From the NCBI GenBank assembly GCA_029287335.1, contig JARFRI010000294.1:1-5600 (forward strand): a stretch of DNA of 5,600 nt, read 5' to 3'. The translations under genes were made by a program, and so were the position numbers. Under the pieces are notes generated by a model. That model had not been told where the DNA came from. It worked only from the letters and a program-made list of their open reading frames with translations, and did not search any database. The stretch comes from Phycisphaera sp. (GTDB taxonomy: Bacteria > Planctomycetota > Phycisphaerae > Phycisphaerales > Phycisphaeraceae). This document shows, piece after piece, positions 1 to 5,600 of this stretch (position 1 is its first letter; every line of letters starts with the position of its first letter).

Positions 1-1310
1 CGACAAGCAAGATGAAACTCGCTGTGATGGCGACCGAGCAGGAAATCGATTTCACCGGCGACCAATGGGTGATCACCTCAAAGAATGCGGGGCAGCAAAC
101 CCAGACCAAAGTCGACCCGCTCGACGTCGACTGGCTGACGCCCGGCGGCGTGAACAAGCACTTTCAAAAGGCGATCGCCAAAGGCGACAAGGACATCACC
201 GTCACGCTGCTCGACCCGTCGTTGGGCGTCACGCCGGTGACGGTCAACATGAAGCGAGGCGAGACGAAGGACATCGAGGTTTTCGGCAAGGTGACCCCCG
301 CGACGCTGTGGAAGACAACGATGACCAACGCACCGGGCATTGAGATCGAGCAGTGGACCGACGAGACGGGCCAACCGGTGAAGCAGAACATCCCGCTGAT
401 GCCGGGCATGGAGATCGAGATGCTGCTGGCCGACAAGGCCCTGGCGCTTGCGGAGTTCGATGCCCCGGAGATGCTGGCCGCGTCATTAATCACGCCTGAT
501 AAGAAAATCAAGAACCCGCGGAAGCTAAAGCGCGCGGTGTTTGAATTGGTCGCGGAGGGTATGAAGAAGAACATCGGCGAGACGGTGCCTAACGCGGGCT
601 TTCAAACAACGAAGTGGGTGGATGACAACACACTCCGGATCGAAATCGACCTTAATCAGCGCGTATTCTCGGATAAGCCCGGATGGGACGGCGGCCTGCA
701 TGAAGTGGCCAAAGAATTCGGCTTGGAGAGAGAAGATTACACAAACCACTCCTCGATGCTCAACTCACAGGATGAGGCAATCAAGGCGCTGATCAAAGAT
801 CCTTACAAGAGATGGTTCGGCGGTGACAGCATCACGCCGCTGAGCTATTACAACGCTGCTAGAGATGCCCGAGATGTTGTACGCGAACATATCCAAGCAA
901 AGGACCTGTCGGTGGGTTTTGCAAGCGCCAGCGAAGTCGCCCGTACCAAACAGGGCGACTGCACCGAACACGCGGTGCTCCTCGCCGCGATGCTCAGAAG
1001 CATGGGGATTCCATCACGAACCGTGACGGGTCTAGTCTACGCCGACCAATTTGCAGGGCACCAAGGGGTGTTTGGATTCCACATGTGGGTGCAAGCCTGG
1101 GTCCAGAACCCGTTTGCTGACAGTGACAAATATCGTTGGCTCGACCTCGACGCCGCCATGCCCGGCGATATCGACGGCTTCGACGCCACGCACATCGCCC
1201 TGTCCACCTCCGCGATGAAAGACGGCGAGAACTTCAACGACATGGTCGCCCTGCTCCCGCTGATGCAGGGCATGAAGATCAAGGTCGTTGAGTTGGAATG
1301 GGCAGAGTGA
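1..1310 (+). CDS. Transglutaminase-like domain protein (5' end outside window)
   Basis: Reading frame open from the left edge to TGA at 1308-1310. The first ATG is at 12, but the frame is also open before it, no signal peptide follows it and no ribosome site fits in 11 bases, so the true start probably lies upstream. Residues are numbered from that ATG. The C-terminal third is a transglutaminase/papain-like core: GDCTEHAVLLAAMLRSMGIP with catalytic Cys at 317, HMWVQAWV with His at 357, and WLDLDAA with the acid most likely Asp380 (four after Trp, as in the usual W-x-x-x-D-P-T), or Asp378. The triad looks intact. Such domains act as peptidases, amidases or crosslinkers; the substrate cannot be told. 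Residues 1-250 belong to no domain I recognise, but look beta-rich and soluble. The region with FASASEVAR before the Cys and FDATHIAL after the Asp resembles planctomycete transglutaminase-like proteins from memory. GC content drops markedly in the middle of the gene. Family call firm, function open. Confidence 0.85.
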   Translation, partial: TSKMKLAVMATEQEIDFTGDQWVITSKNAGQQTQTKVDPLDVDWLTPGGVNKHFQKAIAKGDKDITVTLLDPSLGVTPVTVNMKRGETKDIEVFGKVTPATLWKTTMTNAPGIEIEQWTDETGQPVKQNIPLMPGMEIEMLLADKALALAEFDAPEMLAASLITPDKKIKNPRKLKRAVFELVAEGMKKNIGETVPNAGFQTTKWVDDNTLRIEIDLNQRVFSDKPGWDGGLHEVAKEFGLEREDYTNHSSMLNSQDEAIKALIKDPYKRWFGGDSITPLSYYNAARDARDVVREHIQAKDLSVGFASASEVARTKQGDCTEHAVLLAAMLRSMGIPSRTVTGLVYADQFAGHQGVFGFHMWVQAWVQNPFADSDKYRWLDLDAAMPGDIDGFDATHIALSTSAMKDGENFNDMVALLPLMQGMKIKVVELEWAE

Positions 1311-1408
1311 AATCACCTAACCCACATCAACTACCGGGCTTAAGTAGGTCCGAAATCTGGATTTGTGTCTAATTCGTTCTTGCCTCACCGGGCTGATTTG
1401 CTCGACTG

Positions 1409-1432
1409 AGCCTCGTTCAAATCACGGAGGCT
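1409..1432 (+). other. Weak stem-loop in the intergenic spacer
   Basis: AGCCTC at 1409-1414 pairs with GAGGCT at 1427-1432 around a 12-base loop. The 3' arm is followed by TTTCC instead of a clean T-run. It could be a poor terminator for the transglutaminase gene about 100 bases upstream, a leader structure, or chance. The 6-bp stem and large loop argue against a strong intrinsic terminator. Confidence 0.2.
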
Positions 1433-1499
1433 TTCCAGGGAAAACCATCTCGGACCCGGGACCTTCTACTGCGGCATTGATCCGTCCGTGACGCTTGTC

Positions 1500-1510
1500 T
1501 TGCGTCGCAA
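1500..1510. repeat. 11-bp palindrome TTGCG-T-CGCAA just before the autotransporter RBS
   Basis: Two 5-base arms, TTGCG and CGCAA, are perfect inverted repeats around a single T. The site ends 6 bases before the Shine-Dalgarno-like sequence and 20 bases before the ATG. It could be a repressor half-site pair or form a small 4-bp hairpin near the ribosome site. A palindrome this short can also arise by chance. Confidence 0.25.
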
Positions 1511-1516
1511 AGTTTT

Positions 1517-1522
1517 AAGGGA
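1517..1522 (+). promoter_or_regulatory. Ribosome binding site of the autotransporter gene
   Basis: AAGGGA lies 8 bases before the ATG at 1531, a normal Shine-Dalgarno spacing. It decides the start: the alternative in-frame ATG at 1609, directly before the hydrophobic signal core, has only TTTCAGCC upstream and no purine-rich site. The 1531 start gives a signal peptide with a long n-region. Confidence 0.6.
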
Positions 1523-1530
1523 ATGAAGAC

Positions 1531-3981
1531 ATGACACACGCGCCAAAAAACGACCTTGCCAACGCCTGTACACCACTGCGTCGCGGTCAAGTCTTCCGAC
1601 TTTCAGCCATGCGCCTGCTGGCCGCTGGTGCGTTGTGTGCGGCCATGCCCGCCTCTGCCGCCACCGTCACGAACCTGGGCGAGTTTATCTCCGCACTGAA
1701 CAACCCCGCTGATGAAGACATCATCGTCACCGGCACCGACATTGACTTACTTGGGGCAACCTACACCCTTGTTGTCAGACAAACGCAATTCTTCGGCGAC
1801 GGCACCCCGCGAACCATCAGCAACGGCACGATCGTCGTCACGTCCTTCAGCGACGCCGTCTACAACCTGTTTAACCTGTCCGTCGACAGCATCTTTACCG
1901 GGGATATCATTCTCAACGATTTTGCACGGTTGGACATCGATGCGCCATCGAACCTCGGGACAGGTGCCACGGTGACGGCCTCGGACGACGCAGATATCCG
2001 ACTCTTCTCCTTTACCGGAGACACCAACACCTACGACGCAACGTTCTTTGCCAAGATCTCCGGCGTGGCCGACTCCACGTCGTTCTCGATCGTCGGTGAT
2101 GGTGAAGCCATCCTGACGGCGCTGCCGACCTTCGGTGCCCAGATCGTCCTGGATACCTACCGCGACTACGAGTTCGCGACGGCGCCGGCGACCGATCCGC
2201 TCGCCACGCTGGGCGCAAGCTTGTCCGGGAACCATGCCGTCTTCATCAACGTCGGCACCCTCGACCTCGACGGCTTTGACTTTACGATTGATTCGCTCAC
2301 CGGCGAAGAGGACACTGAGATCACCCTCGGCAGCGGCACCCTCACCACCGGCGACGGGACCAACACCACCTACGCCGGCGTCATAAGCGGCACGGGCAAC
2401 CTCACCAAAACAGGCACTGGCTCCTTCACACTCACGGGGATCAACACCTACACCGGCACCACCACCGTTAGTGCAGGCACCCTGATCCTTGAGGCCGACC
2501 AGACAGGGCCCACCGTGGTCGTCGTGCAGAACGGCGGCATCCTTCAAGTCAATGAAGCCCAGACGGGCGCACCGGTGTACACCATCGAGAACGGCGGCAT
2601 CGTTAATCTCAATGCGGACCTTGCGGATACCACCGCGTTCACCATCGACGCGGGCGGCCTGCTCGATCTCAAAAACAGATCGCAGACCCTTGCCTCGATC
2701 GCGGGCGGCGGCGATATCACCCTCGCCCGTAACGCTGTGGCTTTCAATTCGATCACGCGAACCCCTAACCAGACCACCGTGGCAAACGTGCTTGATGCGG
2801 TTGCGCTGACCGGTGAACTCGAAGACGCGGTGGACCGTATCTTGGCTAGCAACGAAGCCAATGCGCTGCTCACGATCGACCAACTCGGCGGCGCCGCTGC
2901 AGCAACCGCGAGCACGCAAACCGCGGCGAACGCCGTGACCCAAAGCCATCGCCTGATGGACCAAGTCGTCGGCGTTGGTCCGGGCTCCTCGCGACCCCTT
3001 GGCTCGTTTGGTCAAGCTCAGCAGCCCAACGAGTTCGACGATGCCGACCACCTCACCCTTGTCAGCTTCTACCAAGACACGCCTTCTGCTGACGGCACTG
3101 AAAGCGCTGGCTTGAAGTTCATGCCATGGGCAACGATGTATGGCGGCTTTGGTGATCAAGGCGACGGTGCCGAAGGCTTGGACTACACACGCTATGGCCT
3201 GCTGGCTGGCCTGGACTTAACCGCGGAGGAGTCCGAGGCACGCTATGGCCTGGCGCTGGCGATTGAACAATCCAACTTCGACCTCAACCGAAGCAACGGC
3301 GAAATCGATATCGAATCGCTCTACATCTCCGGCTACACCCGCCAGCCCTTGGGCCATGGTTTCCACTTCACACTCACCGGCACATTGGGCTACCACAACC
3401 ACGACTCGCAGCGCAGCATCCTCATCGGCGTCACACCCACCCGGGCCCAGGCCGACTTCGACAGCTACTCCGTCTCCGTGGCCGGTGAACTGAGCAAGGC
3501 CTTTACGTTAGGGAACACCCCGGTCGACCCCGGCGGCCACCCCACGGTGACGACACTCGAACCCTTTGTTCGCTTGGACTACAGCATCTCCGACCAAGAC
3601 GGCTACAGCGAAACCGGTGCCGGCACAGCGGGGCTGAATGTCAGCTCGACTGATTTCGACAGCAGCCGCGTCGCCGTGGGCGTCCGTGCCGAGCACCAGT
3701 ACATGATCTTCAACCAGTACGAAGCGGTCCTCCGTGGCAGCGCACTGGCCAACTTCGCACTAGTGAATACCGACAGCGACCTGAGCGTCTCCTTCGTCAA
3801 CACCGCCAATAGTGGCTTTGAAATCGCTGGCTCGGACCAGGACGACGTCTTCGGCCAGATCGGTGTTGGCCTGTCGGTCGAAATCAACAAACACTGGGAT
3901 TTCCACTTTGACATCGACCAGCAGTTCTCCGACAGCGCCATGGGAACCGTCATCGCGGGTAGCTTGAGCTACGAGTTCTAA
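1531..3981 (+). CDS. Autotransporter with beta-helical passenger and C-terminal outer-membrane beta-barrel
   Basis: Complete 816-residue type Va secretion protein. Residues 1-43 look like a Sec signal peptide: a 26-residue polar n-region, a hydrophobic core at about 29-39, and AMPASA before the likely cut at Ala43/Ala44. The passenger (about 44-410) is rich in Asp, Thr, Gly and Asn and has no cysteine. It includes one autotransporter-associated beta-strand repeat at about 281-320 (AGVISGTGNLTKTGTG, then NTYTGTTTVSAGTL) followed by three 20-residue rungs at 330-389. A likely helical linker spans about 410-495, with RTPNQTTVANVLDA and LTIDQLGG resembling the pre-barrel segment of the family. 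The barrel (about 531-816) has alternating aromatic beta-strands and ends in SLSYEF, with the terminal Phe expected for insertion by the Bam machinery. No catalytic motif is evident in the passenger, so adhesin or surface-layer roles are guesses. Whether the passenger is cleaved is unknown. The gene has its own 220-base leader and ends 22 bases before larB. Confidence 0.9.
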   Translation: MTHAPKNDLANACTPLRRGQVFRLSAMRLLAAGALCAAMPASAATVTNLGEFISALNNPADEDIIVTGTDIDLLGATYTLVVRQTQFFGDGTPRTISNGTIVVTSFSDAVYNLFNLSVDSIFTGDIILNDFARLDIDAPSNLGTGATVTASDDADIRLFSFTGDTNTYDATFFAKISGVADSTSFSIVGDGEAILTALPTFGAQIVLDTYRDYEFATAPATDPLATLGASLSGNHAVFINVGTLDLDGFDFTIDSLTGEEDTEITLGSGTLTTGDGTNTTYAGVISGTGNLTKTGTGSFTLTGINTYTGTTTVSAGTLILEADQTGPTVVVVQNGGILQVNEAQTGAPVYTIENGGIVNLNADLADTTAFTIDAGGLLDLKNRSQTLASIAGGGDITLARNAVAFNSITRTPNQTTVANVLDAVALTGELEDAVDRILASNEANALLTIDQLGGAAAATASTQTAANAVTQSHRLMDQVVGVGPGSSRPLGSFGQAQQPNEFDDADHLTLVSFYQDTPSADGTESAGLKFMPWATMYGGFGDQGDGAEGLDYTRYGLLAGLDLTAEESEARYGLALAIEQSNFDLNRSNGEIDIESLYISGYTRQPLGHGFHFTLTGTLGYHNHDSQRSILIGVTPTRAQADFDSYSVSVAGELSKAFTLGNTPVDPGGHPTVTTLEPFVRLDYSISDQDGYSETGAGTAGLNVSSTDFDSSRVAVGVRAEHQYMIFNQYEAVLRGSALANFALVNTDSDLSVSFVNTANSGFEIAGSDQDDVFGQIGVGLSVEINKHWDFHFDIDQQFSDSAMGTVIAGSLSYEF
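2518..2697 (+). repeat. Three tandem 60-bp units encoding 20-residue beta-helix rungs
   Basis: Within the autotransporter, residues 330-349, 350-369 and 370-389 align without gaps. The NGG, NGG, AGG triplets fall at 334, 354 and 374, exactly 20 residues apart. Each is preceded by a V/I-x pair and followed by two hydrophobics, a polar residue and another hydrophobic (ILQV, IVNL, LLDL). At DNA level the 14-mer AGAACGGCGGCATC occurs at 2528 and again at 2588. The third unit has diverged. The period fits successive turns of a right-handed beta-helix; the fold itself is inferred. Confidence 0.65.
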
Positions 3982-4003
3982 AGACGACCGCTACCATAGT
4001 GTT

Positions 4004-4777
4004 GTGAAGACACCGCCCTCCATCGAGTCGCTCTTGCAACAGGTCCAGGCTGGCATGCTGTCGCCGCAAGACGCCGCCAGTCAGTTGCACGCGATGCAGG
4101 CCCAACCATTGGGCTTTGCGACCCTGGACCATCACCGCACTGCGCGATGTGGGTCGAGCGAGGTGATCTATGCGGCGGGGAAGACGGCCGAGCAAGTGGT
4201 TGCGATCAGCCATGCCTTGCTCGAGCAGCACAGAAGCGTGCTGATCACACGGACCAACAGCGAGCAGATCAGCGCACTGGAATTGGCCTACACCACCTCG
4301 TCCACACTGATCGAAGTGGGTCAACTCAGCGGCACGGTGCTACTGGGCCAGGCACCGGCCGCCCACAAAGACGCGGTCCCGATCCCGGTCGTCACCGCCG
4401 GCACCAGCGACCTGCCCGTTGCCGAAGAGTGCATGATGACGTGCAAAGCGATGGGCCAGCCCGTCGAGCCGATCAATGACGTCGGCGTCGCGGGCCTGCA
4501 CCGCATCATCGGCAAGGCCGAGGCGATCCGCACGGGCAATGTCGTCATCGTCATTGCGGGCATGGAAGGCGCACTGCCCAGCGTTGTCGGCGGGCTGGTC
4601 GATAAGCCCGTCATCGCCGTGCCGACATCCGTGGGCTACGGCGCATCCTTCGGCGGGATCGCCGCGCTGCTGGGCATGCTCAACTCCTGTGCGTCGGGCG
4701 TGACCGTCGTCAACATCGATAATGGCTTCGGAGCGGGCCTGGCCGCATCTCGCATTAACCAACTCACCCAGCGATGA
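4004..4777 (+). CDS. larB: LarB, pyridinium-3,5-biscarboxylic acid mononucleotide synthase
   Basis: 257-residue cytosolic enzyme, close to the usual LarB length of about 250. The family carboxylates and hydrolyses nicotinic acid adenine dinucleotide to pyridinium-3,5-biscarboxylic acid mononucleotide and AMP, the first step to the nickel-pincer nucleotide of lactate racemase and related enzymes. The N-terminal helical part (4-31) precedes the family's ARCGSSEVIYAAGKT segment. A PurE-like carboxylase domain follows: TAGTSD at 131-136, GMEGALPSVVGGL from 186, GYGASFGG at 211-218, and LNSCASG with Cys229, the position of the cysteine reported to form the dinucleotide adduct in the Lactobacillus enzyme, then NIDNGFGAG at 237-245. 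All key motifs appear intact. The start is GTG; no Shine-Dalgarno is visible, and the next in-frame ATG (4055) would remove the N-terminal helix. The gene lies 22 bases after the autotransporter and overlaps nnrD by 4 bases. The partners larC and larE are not in the window. Confidence 0.93.
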   Translation: MKTPPSIESLLQQVQAGMLSPQDAASQLHAMQAQPLGFATLDHHRTARCGSSEVIYAAGKTAEQVVAISHALLEQHRSVLITRTNSEQISALELAYTTSSTLIEVGQLSGTVLLGQAPAAHKDAVPIPVVTAGTSDLPVAEECMMTCKAMGQPVEPINDVGVAGLHRIIGKAEAIRTGNVVIVIAGMEGALPSVVGGLVDKPVIAVPTSVGYGASFGGIAALLGMLNSCASGVTVVNIDNGFGAGLAASRINQLTQR

Positions 4778-5600
4778 AACATATCACCGACATCCCGTCT
4801 CCGCCCCCGCGTTCCGAGCACGCGCACAAGGGCACGTTCGGCACCGTGATCGTCATCGGCGGTTGCGACACGATGCTCGGCGCGCCAGCGCTGTGCGCTC
4901 GCGCCGCTTTGCGCAGCGGCGTCGGCCTCGTCAAAATCGCCTGCCCGCCAAGCATCCTGCCACACGTGCTGACGATCGAGCCCAGCGCGACGGGCATTGA
5001 ACTGGGTAAAGAGCCCGCAGACGCACTGGCACAACTGGATCAAGCCGACCCGCAGCATAAGGCGGTGCTCGCCGTGGGCCCGGGCCTGGGTCAGAGCGAT
5101 GTGCGCAGCGAGTTGATCGAAGCGCTACTGGCCGGCCGTCGACCGGTCGTGCTCGACGCCGACGGGCTGAACCTGCTCGCCAAGCGGATCAAGCAACAAG
5201 GCGAAGACCTACACCTCACCGCCCCGCTCGTGCTCACGCCCCACCCCGGCGAGTACCAACGGCTGGCCGACGCGCTGGACCTGGACGCCGACCCGATCGC
5301 CGCCGATGAGCGCATCCACGCCGCGTCAGTCCTTGCTCAACGGCTCGACGCTGTCGTCCTCCTCAAGGGCCAGCACAGCATCATCACCGACGGCCAGCAG
5401 TACGCCATTAACCAAACCGGCAACCCCGTCCTCGCCACCGCCGGCTCGGGCGACGTCCTCACCGGGCTGATCGCCTCACTGCTCGCACAAGGCATGGCCC
5501 CCTTCATTGCAACCCAACTCGCCGCACACCTGCACGGCAAGGCCGCCGACCAATGGGCCAACCAACACGGCACCCGCGGCCTCCGCGCCATCGAGTTGGC
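4774..5600 (+). CDS. nnrD: ADP-dependent NAD(P)H-hydrate dehydratase (3' end outside window)
   Basis: The frame runs open from ATG at 4774 to the right edge, giving 275 complete codons. The family (YjeF C-terminal domain, ribokinase-like fold) dehydrates S-NAD(P)HX back to NAD(P)H using ADP, a cytosolic metabolite-repair step. Visible motifs: HKGTFGTVIVIGG at 18-30, RSGVGLV near 47-53, GPGLG at 102-106, LDADGLN at 127-133, LTPHPGE at 154-160, VVLLKG, and the nucleotide-binding/catalytic loop ATAGSGDVLTG with the expected catalytic Asp227. The last residues, GTRGLRAIEL, match the usual C-terminal end of the family, so perhaps 5-15 residues are missing. The start is fixed by the ATGA overlap with the larB stop, which implies translational coupling. 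It is the stand-alone dehydratase form: no YjeF N-terminal epimerase domain precedes it, so epimerisation of R-NAD(P)HX would need a separate nnrE elsewhere. Residue numbers were read by hand translation. Confidence 0.93.
   Translation, partial: MKHITDIPSPPPRSEHAHKGTFGTVIVIGGCDTMLGAPALCARAALRSGVGLVKIACPPSILPHVLTIEPSATGIELGKEPADALAQLDQADPQHKAVLAVGPGLGQSDVRSELIEALLAGRRPVVLDADGLNLLAKRIKQQGEDLHLTAPLVLTPHPGEYQRLADALDLDADPIAADERIHAASVLAQRLDAVVLLKGQHSIITDGQQYAINQTGNPVLATAGSGDVLTGLIASLLAQGMAPFIATQLAAHLHGKAADQWANQHGTRGLRAIEL

Larger units (their letters stand above)
1311..1530 (+). promoter_or_regulatory. Intergenic leader upstream of the autotransporter gene
   Basis: This 220-base spacer separates the transglutaminase gene from the autotransporter gene. 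It is AT-richer than the genes: 27 of 60 bases at 1321-1380 are G or C by hand count. It must hold any promoter specific to the autotransporter, but I find no convincing -35/-10 pair. It contains a 6-bp stem-loop at 1409-1432, an 11-bp palindrome at 1500-1510 and a Shine-Dalgarno-like AAGGGA at 1517-1522. No small ORF with a credible start and ribosome site, no tRNA and no clear riboswitch was recognised. The regulatory role is inferred from position only. Confidence 0.35.

Noticed and set aside
1409..1432. Intrinsic terminator for the transglutaminase gene
   Set aside because: The stem is only 6 bp with a 12-base loop, and TTTCC follows instead of a T-run, so it is listed only as a weak stem-loop.
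1363..1470. Sigma-70 promoter or cyclic-di-GMP-type riboswitch in the leader
   Set aside because: TTGTGT, TTGCTC and TTGATC were tried as -35 boxes, but none has a TATAAT-like -10 at 16-18 bases. The spacer does not show the ordered conserved blocks of a riboswitch I could name.
1747..3159. 470-residue open frame on the minus strand inside the autotransporter gene
   Set aside because: It is fully antisense to a gene with clear domains. Its translation is Gly/Arg/Val/Asp-rich with no recognisable motif, and it fits a GC-rich codon-bias shadow.
1609..3981. Shorter autotransporter start at Met27
   Set aside because: It would give a compact signal peptide, but it has no ribosome site, while the ATG at 1531 has AAGGGA at good spacing.
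4340..4762. Minus-strand open frames opposite larB (also 4321-4614 and 4636-5058)
   Set aside because: They lie opposite strongly conserved larB and nnrD coding sequence and show biased composition and no domain signal.
5091..5591. Minus-strand open frames opposite nnrD (5091-5315 and 5337-5591)
   Set aside because: The plus strand encodes the complete set of NnrD motifs here; the reverse frames are Ser/Ala/Arg-rich shadows.
1..5600. CRISPR array, insertion sequence, tRNA/rRNA or phage/defence module
   Set aside because: No regularly spaced direct repeats, transposase frame, terminal inverted repeats or RNA-gene signature was seen, and nearly all the sequence is explained by the four genes.

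Overview
The window is GC-rich coding DNA with four genes, all on the + strand. The set suggests a Gram-negative (diderm) bacterium. A member of the Planctomycetota, for example a Phycisphaerae-like lineage, is my best guess. The first gene resembles transglutaminase-like proteins I associate with planctomycetes, the second gene carries an outer-membrane autotransporter barrel, and one of the two internal starts checked lacks a Shine-Dalgarno site. This taxonomic guess is an inference and not firm.

Layout: (1) 1-1310, the 3' part of a transglutaminase-superfamily gene whose frame is open to the left edge. (2) 1311-1530, a 220-base AT-richer spacer with a good ribosome binding site, a short palindrome beside it and a weak stem-loop. 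(3) 1531-3981, a complete type V (classical) autotransporter of 816 residues: signal peptide, beta-helical passenger with one autotransporter-associated beta-strand repeat and three exact 20-residue rungs, helical linker, and a C-terminal 12-strand-type barrel ending in phenylalanine. (4) 4004-4777, larB, the enzyme that starts synthesis of the nickel-pincer nucleotide cofactor from nicotinic acid adenine dinucleotide. (5) 4774 to the right edge, nnrD, the ADP-dependent NAD(P)H-hydrate dehydratase. It overlaps larB by four bases and lacks only its last few residues.

larB and nnrD are almost certainly co-transcribed and translationally coupled. Both act on nicotinamide/nicotinate dinucleotides, one diverting NaAD into a cofactor and the other repairing damaged NAD(P)H, so they form a small cytosolic pyridine-nucleotide unit. 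The autotransporter ends only 22 bases before larB with no visible terminator, so read-through is possible although the functions look unrelated. Nothing in the window amounts to a clear new defence or mobile system. The most notable points are the larB-nnrD pairing, the exact 60-bp rung duplication in the autotransporter, and a strong GC dip inside the transglutaminase gene.
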